DNA of 64,000 nt from Caldilineaceae bacterium (GTDB lineage Bacteria; Chloroflexota; Anaerolineae; Caldilineales; Caldilineaceae), in contig JAPOVP010000010.1 of assembly GCA_026708085.1 (NCBI GenBank), positions 1 to 64,000 of the forward strand. The letters are read 5' to 3'. Made by a program: the position numbers and the translations under genes. The notes beneath the pieces were generated by a model. It saw nothing but the letters and a program-made list of their open reading frames with translations, did no database searches and was not told the origin of the DNA. This document shows positions 1-8,682 of this stretch, piece by piece; within the stretch, counting starts at the first letter, position 1; the number at the start of each line of letters is the position of its first letter.

Positions 1-245
1 GGCTCCGCCCCCGCAACGCCCCCTCTCCTACAACATGCCTCGCCGACCTGGTGCCAACATTGGACAGGTGCCAAACCGAAAGAATTTCGCCAACCCGCGT
101 TCCGCCACTCCCACCAAATCCCCCGCAGGGGCACCCCTTGTGGGTGCCCAGGCCCGCCCTTCGCCCTCTTCAAAGCCCGCAGACCATTTCAGCCGCCGGT
201 GCCATGAATTCCCCCTGCCTACTGTTTCCATCTCAAATGTGGACC
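1..245 (+). repeat. Interspersed element, copy A (left part outside window)
   Basis: This is the right-hand half of the element seen complete at about 24122, 48089 and 54271. It opens inside the GC-rich hairpin (GGCTCCGCCCCCGC), then has the shared words CTCCTACAACATGCCT and CGCCGACCTGGTG. A GTAGGGGCA-type hairpin lies near 124-152 (GGGGCACCCCTTGTGGGTGCCC with spacer). The terminal block, similar to GCCACCGCTGGCATGAATTCC, lies near 200-222. The short open frames across it are not shared as proteins with anything else here, so I do not call genes. Confidence 0.75.
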
Positions 246-899
246 GAACCTCGAAATTCCAGGGCAAATGCACCAAAATCAGTGATATAATTGCCTTGTA
301 CCGATAAGACATCGATAAGACATATAGTCATCGCCGCGCGCGTATCGTCATTGAGATCCCATGACGCCCGCTGGCAGGGAATCAAAAGGCGCATGAGAGA
401 CCTTGGGAGCCTAAAGACGCCCGAAAGCCTGCTAACCTGTTACGCAGCGAAGACAGCGAGGAAACGCATACGTATTAAGGCGCCAAAGTCCAATACAGGA
501 GAACTACCCGCTCTGACCCGACCTACCCCCGACATGAACCGACATGACCCTTCCAGACCCGACGCACTGCCCACCGCCGCCAGCAAACCGGCATGAGTCT
601 GTCGTCTGTTAGAGCAGTGGATGAGCATCGTAGAGAACCTGCCAGAACCGGGAATCGACTCTCGAAACCGACAAACTGATGCAAAAGCGTAACGACAACA
701 AGGACCGGAAGAAAAAAATATCGCCCGACTTTACCCTACTTAAGCCTACCTAACCCGACATGACCCGACATGAAACGTCCAACTCGCCCCGCCAAATCAG
801 AGTACGTACAACTCTCGCACAACCCGCGCCGACAATGGTACGAAAACCCCGGCGCCAGCCAAGCTCAAAACACAGCCCATCACACAAACTGCATGAACT
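246..899. other. Non-coding stretch, nothing recognised
   Basis: No open frame here has a plausible ribosome site, codon pattern or recognisable protein. The words CCCGACATGA and CCCGACC recur between about 515 and 770, giving a loosely repetitive texture that leads into the tandem repeat that follows. Confidence 0.5.
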
Positions 900-1200
900 G
901 CAATTCAGACAACACGCAAACTCTCGTAAACGCACGTACATGTCTCGTAATCGCTCGTCCAACGCTTGTAAACGCCCGTCCAACCACGTCCGCACCAGGA
1001 AACCGGCCGCATCCTGAAAATCCAAACAATCCAGCAAATCCTGATTCAGACAATCTGCCCAACACTCGTAAACACTCGTACATCTCTTGCAAACGCTCGC
1101 CCAACCACGTCCGCACTGGGAGACAAGCCGCATCCTGCAAATCCAAACATTCCAGAAAATCCTGATTCAGACAATCCTTCCAACACTCGTAAACTCTAGT
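900..1200. repeat. Degenerate tandem repeat, 121-bp period
   Basis: Two long units lie 121 bp apart. CCAACCACGTCCGCAC occurs at 980 and 1101, CTGATTCAGACAAT at 1041 and 1162, and AACACTCGTAAAC at 1061 and 1182. A weaker third unit precedes them (ATTCAGACAA at 903, CTCGTAAACGCACGTACATG after it). Open frames crossing the array on both strands simply reflect the repetition. The units are too long and too diverged for a CRISPR array. Confidence 0.75.
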
Positions 1201-1483
1201 CCAACAAACAGACGAGAAATCCCGCGCCCCACCATCATAGTGATTCTGACCCGACCGATCCACAATTGATCGAATGCTCACTTTAACAACCCTCTCCAGT
1301 TTGGCGTTCACACTGTTTCAAGCTATACTTTCCGCGCCCTCACTTCAACTGGCGCCCATCTCGCGGCGCACAGAAGCAATCGAAACGGCGTCTAACCAGC
1401 GCAGCAATAGCGCACTCATCACCGTCTTGTTTTCGCATTCCCAAAGCCTGACCCAAGGCACATTCCATTTAAGGAGCAAGTCA

Positions 1484-3511
1484 ATGCAGCAACAGAAACC
1501 CATCCGCTTATTTGCGATGCTGCTCATCGCAATCTTGGCAGTAGGCGTCCTCGCCGCCTGCGGTGGTGCAGAACCCGCAGCGCCCGCCGAGGAAGCTGCC
1601 CCAGCCGCCGATGATTCCGGCGAAGAAATGGCAGCCGATGACGGCGTCAGCCCCAATCAGGCCCCCGAATTCCAGGAGATGGTTCGCAACGGCGAACTGC
1701 CACCCCTGGCCGAGCGCCTGCCCGTCAACCCCGCCATCGTCGAGCCGGTTGAAAGCATCGGACAGTACGGCGGCACCTGGAATACCGCCCTCGTCGGCGG
1801 CTCCGACACCGCCTGGCTGGTCCGTACCGTCAGCTATATTCACCTGATGGGCTGGTCACCGCAGTGGGAAGGCGTCGTCCCCAATGCCGCCGAAAGTGTC
1901 AGCGCCAGTGCCGACGCCAGCGAATACACCTTCACTTTCAGAGAAGGTATGAAGTGGTCGGACGGCGAGCTCTTCACCGCTCACGACCTCGTCTTCTGGT
2001 GGAATGACCAGATCCTCAATGAAGATCTGAGCCCCGGCGGGACGCCAGGCTGGATGAGGGCCGGTGAGGCCGATGCAGTCTTCGAGGCGATCGACGACCA
2101 CACCCTCAAGATCACCTTTGATGCCCCCAACGGTCTCTTCCTCCAGAACCTGGCCACCCCCAGCGGCAGCATCTTCACCCGCGTTCCCAAGCACTACTGC
2201 TCCCAGTTCCACGTGGATTACAACACCGAAAATCTGGATGAGTTGATCGCTGAGAACAACGCCAACGACTGGGTGAATCTCTACCAGATGAAGTGCGCCT
2301 CCGTGCCCGGGACGCCCTCCGACTCGCGCTGGTTCAATGCCGACCTTCCCACGCTCATGCCCTGGAAAGTTTCCGTGGCCTACGGCGAAGGCTCCCAGTT
2401 GATCCTGGAGCGCAATCCCTACTTCTGGAAAGTCGATACCGAAGGCAATCAGCTGCCCTACATCGACCGCGTCGTCTACGACATTCTCGAAGACCGCGAA
2501 GTCCTTCTCCTGAAGGTGCTCAACGGCGAAATCGACATGATGAGCCGGCACTTCAACACCAATGACAACAAAGCCGTTATCGCCGACAATCGCGAACCAG
2601 GTGAATACGAGTTCTTCGAGACCCGCAGCATCGGCAATACCACCGGGTTCCACTTCAACCTGAACCACAAAGATGAGCGCATGCGCGAAATCTTTAACGA
2701 CAAGAACTTCCGTATCGCCATGTCCCACTGCCTCAACCGCCAGGAGATCATCGATGTACTTTACATCGGCCAGGGCGAACCGATGCAGAGCGCCATTCCC
2801 AAGGACATGGCAGAGTTCTACGACGAAGAGTGGTATTCGCTCTATACCGAGTTCGACCAGGATCTTGCCCACCAGTACCTGGCAGATGCTGGAATGACCG
2901 AACGGGACGCAGACGGCTACTTCCTCGGCCCCGACGGTGAGCCCCTGTCTTTCGTCGTGCAGGCCACCGAGGCCTTTGGCTTCCATGACCGCGCCGAAAT
3001 GGCGGTCAACCAGTGGCAGGACTGCGGCGTCAACGCGCAGCTGAGCATCATCGACCGTACGCTCCTCTACCAGCGCAAAGATGCCAATGAGCATGATGTA
3101 CACGTCTGGGGCGCCGCCACCGGCCCGCAGATCTTCCTCGACCCGCGTCACTTCTTCCCCTTCAGCCGCGAGTCCACCTTCGCACAGGCCTGGGTGACTT
3201 GGCGCACCAATCCCAGTGGCGCTGGCGCCATGACGCAGCCGGAAGAACCGCCGGACATCGTCAAGCACCAGATGGATCTGTACGCTCAGATTCTTTCTTC
3301 TGGAGATCAGGCCAAACAGATCGAGCTGATGAAGGAGATCCTGGCGATCGCGAAGGACCAGTTCTACGTGATCGGCACCTCTTCCAGCCCTCCGGGTTAC
3401 GGCATCGTCAAGAACAACTTCCACAACGTGCCGACCTCTATGCCGGGTTCATGGCAGTATCCGACTCCGGCCCCGACGCAGCCTGAGCAGTATTGGATCA
3501 GTGGTGAGTAG
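1484..3511 (+). CDS. ABC importer, family-5 (Dpp/Opp-type) solute-binding lipoprotein
   Basis: Extracytoplasmic binding protein of 675 residues that should deliver its ligand to the permeases encoded next. The ATG at 1484 is chosen over an in-frame start at 1274 because AAGGAG sits 8 bases upstream and the N-terminus is then a classic lipoprotein signal: charged start, hydrophobic run, lipobox LAAC with Cys26. An Ala/Glu/Pro/Asp-rich tether follows. The SBP_bac_5 fold is shown by FREGMKWSDGELFTAHDLVFW (read as two joined parts, FREGMKWSDGE and LFTAHDLVFW) and by RNPYFWKVD further on. Family members bind peptides, nickel or oligosaccharides; the ligand here cannot be read from sequence. A hairpin separates it from the permease gene. 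Confidence 0.93.
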   Translation: MQQQKPIRLFAMLLIAILAVGVLAACGGAEPAAPAEEAAPAADDSGEEMAADDGVSPNQAPEFQEMVRNGELPPLAERLPVNPAIVEPVESIGQYGGTWNTALVGGSDTAWLVRTVSYIHLMGWSPQWEGVVPNAAESVSASADASEYTFTFREGMKWSDGELFTAHDLVFWWNDQILNEDLSPGGTPGWMRAGEADAVFEAIDDHTLKITFDAPNGLFLQNLATPSGSIFTRVPKHYCSQFHVDYNTENLDELIAENNANDWVNLYQMKCASVPGTPSDSRWFNADLPTLMPWKVSVAYGEGSQLILERNPYFWKVDTEGNQLPYIDRVVYDILEDREVLLLKVLNGEIDMMSRHFNTNDNKAVIADNREPGEYEFFETRSIGNTTGFHFNLNHKDERMREIFNDKNFRIAMSHCLNRQEIIDVLYIGQGEPMQSAIPKDMAEFYDEEWYSLYTEFDQDLAHQYLADAGMTERDADGYFLGPDGEPLSFVVQATEAFGFHDRAEMAVNQWQDCGVNAQLSIIDRTLLYQRKDANEHDVHVWGAATGPQIFLDPRHFFPFSRESTFAQAWVTWRTNPSGAGAMTQPEEPPDIVKHQMDLYAQILSSGDQAKQIELMKEILAIAKDQFYVIGTSSSPPGYGIVKNNFHNVPTSMPGSWQYPTPAPTQPEQYWISGE

Positions 3512-3527
3512 CGATTAGTAAGCAGTC

Positions 3528-3561
3528 AGGAGTGGGGAGCGAATAAATGCTCCCCACTCCT
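3528..3561 (+). terminator. Stem-loop between binding-protein and permease genes
   Basis: A perfect 13-bp inverted repeat (AGGAGTGGGGAGC / GCTCCCCACTCCT) with an 8-base loop starts 17 bases after the binding-protein stop codon. No T-run follows, so it is better read as an mRNA-stabilising or partially terminating hairpin that keeps binding protein above permease. Similar hairpins follow the other two family-5 binding-protein genes. Confidence 0.75.
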
Positions 3562-3594
3562 CTTCTGAAGTACCTCTATCGATAAGGCCTTTCC

Positions 3595-4581
3595 ATGCTT
3601 CAATTCCTTCTGCGTCGATTGCTCTACATGGTTCCCACCTTGCTCGCGATTTCAATCGTCGCATTCGTCATCATTCAGTTGCCTCCCGGCGACTTTCTCA
3701 CAACCATGGTGGCAGCCATGGCTGCGCAGGATGAAGACATGGATCAGGCGGCCATGGCCGCACTGGAAGAGCAATACGGGCTCGGTCAGCCGGTTCACAT
3801 TCAGTACCTCAAGTGGATGCAGGGCATCGTGACCAGGGGCGATTTCGGCGACTCTTTTGGCTGGAACAAACCGGTCTCCGAACTGGTTTGGGGGCGCCTG
3901 GCTTTGACCTTCGTCCTCTCCCTCGCCAGCCTCCTGTTCGTCTGGGTCGTGGCATTCCCTATTGGCATCTATTCAGCCGTCAAACAGTATTCCATCGGCG
4001 ACTATTTCGCCACCTTTATCGGCTTTCTCGGCCTCGCCACGCCCAATTTTCTCTTGGCACTTATCTTGATGTACATCGCCTTTAAGTTCTTCAATCAGAG
4101 CGTGGGCGGCCTCTTTTCACCTGAATATCAGGAAGCACCCTGGACTTGGGGAAGGGTGGCAGACCTCTTTGCCCATCTATGGGTGCCGGTCGTGATTATC
4201 GGTACTGCCGGCACCGCCAGCCTCATTCGCATCATGCGCGCCAACCTGCTCGACGAGCTCCGCAAACCCTATGTCGTGACCGCCCGCGCCAAGGGCCTCC
4301 CGGAATGGAGACTCCTCTTCAAATATCCCGTGCGCATCGCCCTCAATCCTTTCGTAAGTACTGTCGGCTGGGTGCTGCCCACTCTCGTCTCCGGCGCAGC
4401 CATCGTCTCGATCGTGTTGAGCCTGCCTACCACAGGCCCCCTCTTGATCCGCGCACTCCTGCAGCAGGACATGTACTTGGCGGCCAGCTTTATCATGTTA
4501 TTGAGTATTCTGACCGTCATCGGCACTCTCGTGTCTGACCTCCTGCTTGCCTGGCTGGACCCCCGCATCCGCATGGAGTAA
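3595..4581 (+). CDS. ABC importer permease, DppB/OppB type
   Basis: Integral membrane subunit of 328 residues with about six hydrophobic segments, the usual DppB size. The N-terminal transmembrane helix (residues 10-30) is followed by an extracytoplasmic loop and then the transport domain. The ATPase-contact (EAA-like) loop is visible as VTARAKGLPEWRLLFKYP, and the family ending GPLLIRALLQQDMYLAASF and LLAWLDPRIRME is present. It lies between the binding protein and the DppC-type permease with a 44-base gap to the latter, so it is part of a complete importer operon. The AAGG at 3587 is a weak ribosome site. Confidence 0.93.
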   Translation: MLQFLLRRLLYMVPTLLAISIVAFVIIQLPPGDFLTTMVAAMAAQDEDMDQAAMAALEEQYGLGQPVHIQYLKWMQGIVTRGDFGDSFGWNKPVSELVWGRLALTFVLSLASLLFVWVVAFPIGIYSAVKQYSIGDYFATFIGFLGLATPNFLLALILMYIAFKFFNQSVGGLFSPEYQEAPWTWGRVADLFAHLWVPVVIIGTAGTASLIRIMRANLLDELRKPYVVTARAKGLPEWRLLFKYPVRIALNPFVSTVGWVLPTLVSGAAIVSIVLSLPTTGPLLIRALLQQDMYLAASFIMLLSILTVIGTLVSDLLLAWLDPRIRME

Positions 4582-4625
4582 CGACGGGGAGCCTTCGCGT
4601 AGAGTGAGGGAAGAAGGAACCATTT

Positions 4626-5789
4626 ATGGCCGTAACTGACGCCAAAACGCTGCCCCCGGAAACCGTCTCTCCGGGATCAGCGCAGGTCGAAGTAGAGAGC
4701 AGCGTCTCCGTCGCATCGCAGTGGCAGCTGATGTGGTGGAAGTTCCGCAAACATCGTATGGCAATGGTGGGCGGAGTTGTTACGCTCATCATCTACGCCA
4801 TAGCCATCTTCGTTGAGTTTCTCTCGCCCTCCAGCCCCGGCGTAATCCGCGCCGACTACACCTGGGCGCCTCCACAGAGGCTTCACTTCCTGCGCCAGAC
4901 CGAAGAGGGCATGCGTTGGGACCCCTACGTAAACGGCTATAAAGTCGAAATCGACCCCGAAGCACTCAAGCGGACTTTCGTCATCGACGAAGAGCAAATC
5001 GTCGACATTGGCTTTTTTGTGCGCGGCGAACCGTACAAAATGTGGGGCCTGTGGGAATCCGACCTCCACCTGGTCGGCTCGACCGATGCCGAAGTGCCCG
5101 TCTACTTCCTCGGCGCCGACCGCATGGGTCGCGACCTCCTGAGCAGCATGATCTACGGTACGCGCGTCTCTATGTCCATCGGCCTTCTCGGCGTCTTCCT
5201 CAGTTTCTTCCTTGGCATCCTGCTCGGCGGCATCTCCGGCTTCTACGGAGGCACAACCGACAATCTCATCCAGCGTGTCATCGAATTTATCCGCTCCATT
5301 CCCACCATCCCGCTCTGGATGGGGCTCGCCGCAGCGCTGCCAACCGACTGGCCGCCTTTGCGCATCTACTTCGGCATTACCATCATCCTATCCTTCATCG
5401 GTTGGACCGGCCTGGCCCGCGTCGTGCGCGGCCGTTTTCTCTCCCTCCGCACCGAAGACTTCGTCATGGCCGCCCGCCTCGACGGCGCCAGCGAACTGAC
5501 CACCATCTGGCGCCACATGGTTCCCTCATTCTTCAGCCACATTATCGCCTCGCTCACACTTTCCATACCCGGCATGATCCTGGCTGAAACCTCCCTCAGC
5601 TTCCTCGGCCTCGGCCTGCGCCGACCCGTCGTCAGCTGGGGTGTTCTCTTACAGGAGGCCCAGAACATCCGCTCAGTCGCCACCGCCCCCTGGCTCCTGA
5701 TCCCGGGCCTGGCCGTCCTCGTCGCCGTACTTGCACTCAACTTCCTCGGCGACGGCCTCCGCGACGCCGCCGACCCCTACAACCGCTAG
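4626..5789 (+). CDS. ABC importer permease, DppC/OppC type
   Basis: Second membrane subunit, 387 residues. A cytoplasmic N-terminus (about 45 residues) ends in QWQLMWWKFRKHRMAM before the first membrane helix. An extra extracytoplasmic insert of roughly 100 residues with an acidic and aromatic composition separates helix 1 from the transport domain. This makes it longer than the roughly 300 residues of enteric DppC, and the same insert occurs in the two paralogues in this window. The EAA loop reads VMAARLDGASELTTIWRHM and the C-terminus LGDGLRDAADPYNR is typical. AAGGA at 4612-4618 supports the start. Confidence 0.93.
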   Translation: MAVTDAKTLPPETVSPGSAQVEVESSVSVASQWQLMWWKFRKHRMAMVGGVVTLIIYAIAIFVEFLSPSSPGVIRADYTWAPPQRLHFLRQTEEGMRWDPYVNGYKVEIDPEALKRTFVIDEEQIVDIGFFVRGEPYKMWGLWESDLHLVGSTDAEVPVYFLGADRMGRDLLSSMIYGTRVSMSIGLLGVFLSFFLGILLGGISGFYGGTTDNLIQRVIEFIRSIPTIPLWMGLAAALPTDWPPLRIYFGITIILSFIGWTGLARVVRGRFLSLRTEDFVMAARLDGASELTTIWRHMVPSFFSHIIASLTLSIPGMILAETSLSFLGLGLRRPVVSWGVLLQEAQNIRSVATAPWLLIPGLAVLVAVLALNFLGDGLRDAADPYNR

Positions 5790-5797
5790 CAACGATT

Positions 5798-5817
5798 CAC
5801 TGACCACTGACTACTGC
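5798..5817. repeat. Heptamer-type intergenic word (CACTGACCACTGACTACTG)
   Basis: A short array of CTGACCA/CTGACTA heptamers lies directly after the permease stop codon and ends just before the ATPase start. Closely similar words occur at 33219, 48186 and 54364, and a CTGACCC version at 24214. Confidence 0.6.
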
Positions 5818-5823
5818 CGTTCC

Positions 5824-6894
5824 ATGGAATCACCCGTACTCATCGAAATCAAGAATCTCAAGACCCATTTCTTCCTCGACGAGGGTACCGTTCAGGCCGT
5901 CAACGGGGTCGACTTTACTATCCACCAGCACAAGACCCTCTGCGTGGTCGGCGAAAGCGGCTGCGGAAAAAGCGTCACCGCCCGCTCCATTCTGCAGATC
6001 GTCGATCAGCCGGGACGCATCGTCGAAGGGGAGATCCTCTACCATCGCCCTGATCGCCTGGCAACCGCCGGTAACGGGGAGTGGACGTCAGGCGAGACCG
6101 GCGCCAACGGGAACTCAACCACAGAGATCATCGATTTAGCCGCACTCGATCCCCGGGGCAGAGAGATCCGATCCATCCGCGGCCAGGATATCTCCATGAT
6201 CTTCCAGGAGCCGATGACCTCCCTCAGCCCAATACATACCGTCGGCAACCAGATCACCGAAGCGATCAAGCTGCATACCGATATGCTCGACGACGAAGCC
6301 GACGAGCACGCCATCGAACTGCTGCGCCGCGTCGGCATCCCGCGCCCCGCAGAGCGCCTGGGAACCTATCCCTTCGAGCTCAGCGGCGGCATGCGTCAGC
6401 GCGTCATGATCGCAATGGCCCTCTCCTGCAACCCCGCCCTCCTCATCGCTGACGAGCCCACCACAGCCGTCGACGTCACTACCCAGGCCCAGATTCTCGA
6501 GCTCCTTGAGGAGCTGCAGGATGAGTTCGGCATGGCCATCATGCTCATCACCCACGACCTTGGCGTCGTCGCCGAGATGGCCGATGACGTCGTCGTAATG
6601 TATCTGGGTCAGGTTGCCGAACGCGGGGACGTGGACTCCATCTTCCACGATCCCAAGCACCCCTACACACAGTCGCTCCTTAAGTCCATCCCGCGCCTCG
6701 GCGTGAGTCGAAACCGGCAGCGGCTCGATTCGATTCGGGGAATGGTCCCCGATCCCTACAACCGGCCCACAGGCTGCATGTTCGGCCCGCGCTGCGATCA
6801 CTTCATGCCCGGCCGCTGCGACGCCATAAACCCTCCCGCCATTCCACTGGGATCGGGCCGGGAGGTCCACTGTCTGTTGTACGAAGACGAATAA
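5824..6894 (+). CDS. ABC importer ATPase, DppD/OppD type
   Basis: Nucleotide-binding subunit of 356 residues. Walker A GESGCGKS is at residues 43-50, the Q-loop in [12 protein letters not shown], the signature LSGGMRQRV from residue 186, Walker [10 protein letters not shown] from 206, and the H-loop in LITHDLGVV. About 35 extra residues sit between Walker A and the Q-loop. The C-terminal oligopeptide region has [12 protein letters not shown] and the four-cysteine pattern (C..C..C..C in [16 protein letters not shown] and HCLL) that binds a [4Fe-4S] cluster in mycobacterial Dpp/Opp structures. The start at 5824 removes a non-homologous 31-residue extension. There is no clear Shine-Dalgarno, so translation may depend on the upstream gene. 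Confidence 0.92.
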   Translation: MESPVLIEIKNLKTHFFLDEGTVQAVNGVDFTIHQHKTLCVVGESGCGKSVTARSILQIVDQPGRIVEGEILYHRPDRLATAGNGEWTSGETGANGNSTTEIIDLAALDPRGREIRSIRGQDISMIFQEPMTSLSPIHTVGNQITEAIKLHTDMLDDEADEHAIELLRRVGIPRPAERLGTYPFELSGGMRQRVMIAMALSCNPALLIADEPTTAVDVTTQAQILELLEELQDEFGMAIMLITHDLGVVAEMADDVVVMYLGQVAERGDVDSIFHDPKHPYTQSLLKSIPRLGVSRNRQRLDSIRGMVPDPYNRPTGCMFGPRCDHFMPGRCDAINPPAIPLGSGREVHCLLYEDE

Positions 6895-6977
6895 GCGAGC
6901 GGCACAAATCTAACACCTGACACTCAGTCGAAGACGCCGCTCCGAACAGTGAGCGAAGAGATATTTCACACAATCCA

Positions 6978-8069
6978 ATGAGCGAACAGTCCACCAACGG
7001 CCAGCAACTCCCAACATCGGAAAACGGCAGCGCGGCCGCCGGCAACATCCTCCTCGATGTCAAAAACCTGCAAAAATGGTTTCCGATCACAGCCGGCTTT
7101 TTCCGCCGCACAATCGGTCACGTCAAGGCTGTCGATGATATCTCTTTCCAGGTCCTGCAAGGTGAGACCGTGGGCCTGGTAGGGGAAAGCGGCTGCGGCA
7201 AAACAACAGCAGGCCGCTGCATCCTGCGCGCCTATGACCTCACCGGTGGCCAGGTCCTTTTCCAGGACCATGACGGAAAGATGGTTGACCTGGGCCCTCT
7301 GACCAACAACGAGATGAAACCGTACCGCCAGCAGGTACGCATGATCTTCCAGGACCCTTTCAACTCCCTCAACCCCCGCATGCCTGTCATCGATATCGTC
7401 GGCGACCCCCTCAAAATCAACAAGGTCGCCGCCGGCAAAGAACTGGAGGACCGCGTCGCCTCTCTCCTCGCCCGTGTCGGCCTGCGCCCCGAATACATGC
7501 GCCGCTACCCCCATGCCTTCAGCGGCGGCGAAAGACAGCGCATCGGCATCGCCCGCGCCCTCGCCCTCGACCCCCGGCTCGTCGTCGCCGACGAAGCCGT
7601 CTCCGCCCTTGACGTCTCCGTCCGCGCCCAGATCCTCAACCTGATCAAGGATCTCCAGGAAGAGTTCAACCTGACCTACATCTTCGTCTCCCACGACCTC
7701 AGCGTCATCGAGTATATCTGCGACCGCGTCGTCGTCATGTACGTCGGCAAAATCGTCGAGGTCGCCGAAACCGAGGAGCTCTTCGCCCAGCCCTACCACC
7801 CCTATACCGAGGCCCTCCTCTCCGCCGTCCCCAACCCCGACCCCCGTATGCGGCAGCAGAAAGCCCGCATTGTGCTCGAAGGTGATGTCGCCGACCCCGC
7901 CAATCCACCCAGCGGCTGTTACTTCCATCCCCGCTGCCGTTACGTCCAGGACCAGTGCAGCCAGGAAACGCCGGAACTGCGCGAAATCGCCCCCGGCCAC
8001 TTCGCCGCCTGCCACTTCGCCGAAGAACTGACCCTCGTCGGCGTCACCGCAAGCGGAGAACTGGGATGA
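6978..8069 (+). CDS. ABC importer ATPase, DppF/OppF type
   Basis: Partner ATPase, 363 residues. Walker [10 protein letters not shown] is at residues 69-77, the Q-loop in [14 protein letters not shown], the signature [15 protein letters not shown], Walker [14 protein letters not shown] (Ala where DEP is usual), and the H-loop [13 protein letters not shown]. The C-terminus has [12 protein letters not shown] and Cys-rich [15 protein letters not shown]. It completes a full five-subunit importer. Its stop codon overlaps the next start as ATGA. Because the second importer has no ATPase genes, this pair could also serve that one, which is an inference. Confidence 0.92.
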   Translation: MSEQSTNGQQLPTSENGSAAAGNILLDVKNLQKWFPITAGFFRRTIGHVKAVDDISFQVLQGETVGLVGESGCGKTTAGRCILRAYDLTGGQVLFQDHDGKMVDLGPLTNNEMKPYRQQVRMIFQDPFNSLNPRMPVIDIVGDPLKINKVAAGKELEDRVASLLARVGLRPEYMRRYPHAFSGGERQRIGIARALALDPRLVVADEAVSALDVSVRAQILNLIKDLQEEFNLTYIFVSHDLSVIEYICDRVVVMYVGKIVEVAETEELFAQPYHPYTEALLSAVPNPDPRMRQQKARIVLEGDVADPANPPSGCYFHPRCRYVQDQCSQETPELREIAPGHFAACHFAEELTLVGVTASGELG

Positions 8070-8443
8070 GATCGGTGCACGACGAGTTCGATGTCCAATC
8101 CCCCTGGCTAATCAGAGGAAAATATGTAGCATACTTCGTCAGCTGGGTCGCCTTCGTTGGCCTGACCTTCTACCTGCTGACCAGACTGCGGCTTAACCTC
8201 CTTCTTCTCATAGATGTTCTTGATGTAAATCGCTGGGCCAGGTCGGCGGTACACAACTTCAGCTTTGTCATCCTGGGCCTTGTCGGTCTGAGCATGGTTA
8301 TCATCGTCGAAAACTATCTTCGCACCGCCATACCCAAGAACCTCCTGGCACGGCGCGTCGCTATCGCCGTCGGCTCTGTACTCATTCTCCTCGTGGCATC
8401 GTTAGCCCTTCACAGGTTCTTGCTGTATCTCATATTGACATAA
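8066..8443 (+). CDS. Small membrane protein coupled to the ABC ATPase gene
   Basis: 125 residues with three hydrophobic stretches: [17 protein letters not shown] near the N-terminus, [15 protein letters not shown] in the middle, and [17 protein letters not shown] at the end. I do not recognise a family. The start is set by the ATGA overlap with the ATPase stop, which indicates translational coupling. A longer in-frame start at 7955 would run through the ATPase gene and is rejected. Position at the 3' end of the importer operon suggests an accessory membrane role, but nothing in the sequence shows one. Confidence 0.7.
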   Translation: MRSVHDEFDVQSPWLIRGKYVAYFVSWVAFVGLTFYLLTRLRLNLLLLIDVLDVNRWARSAVHNFSFVILGLVGLSMVIIVENYLRTAIPKNLLARRVAIAVGSVLILLVASLALHRFLLYLILT

Positions 8444-8490
8444 ACGATCTGGGTCCAGTCTTGTGAATCTGCCGGCACGACTCCATAAAT

Positions 8491-8512
8491 TTCCGGCCCC
8501 GAAAAGCCGGAA
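8491..8512 (+). terminator. Possible stem-loop terminator after importer operon 1
   Basis: A perfect 7-bp stem (TTCCGGC / GCCGGAA) with an 8-base loop (CCCGAAAA) lies 48 bases after the last gene of the operon. A T-rich stretch (GTTTGGCTTTTG) follows a few bases later rather than immediately, so termination is plausible but not certain. Confidence 0.4.
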
Positions 8513-8609
8513 TGTGCGTTTGGCTTTTGTACTGCCAGCAAGTATACTTCTGCCACGCTGCAACATCTCCCCCTCTGCTAGTGGTCCGCGTAGAGGCAGG
8601 TCTCAACCG

Positions 8610-8639
8610 TTGACATAAATCTACCAGTTCAGTCAATAA
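8610..8639 (+). promoter_or_regulatory. Possible promoter for the second importer operon
   Basis: A perfect -35 hexamer TTGACA at 8610-8615 is followed 17-18 bases later by the poor -10 candidate TCAATA/CAATAA. The binding-protein start is 44 bases further on. The position fits a new transcription unit after the hairpin at 8491, but the weak -10 limits confidence. Confidence 0.35.
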
Positions 8640-8682
8640 GGCAGCACCTTCTTTAGCCGCACCAACTCAAGGAGAAGATCCC

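Noticed and set aside
35..307. Short protein-like frames in the interspersed elements (also at 24281, 48246 and 54430)
   Set aside because: Similar short peptides appear because the DNA is repeated. Frames break at different places in each copy and the conserved parts are hairpins, which fits a non-coding element.
900..1200. Possible CRISPR array
   Set aside because: Units are 121 bp, diverged and contiguous, with no short identical repeats separated by unique spacers and no cas genes nearby.
880..1311. 143-codon minus-strand frame with internally repeated Cys/Leu text
   Set aside because: The internal repetition comes from the 121-bp tandem repeat. There is no ribosome site or domain.
1856..3424. 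522-codon minus-strand open frame opposite the first binding-protein gene
   Set aside because: It is a mirror of a GC-rich gene with strong codon bias. The plus frame has a lipoprotein signal, ribosome site and family motifs, while the antisense product matches nothing.
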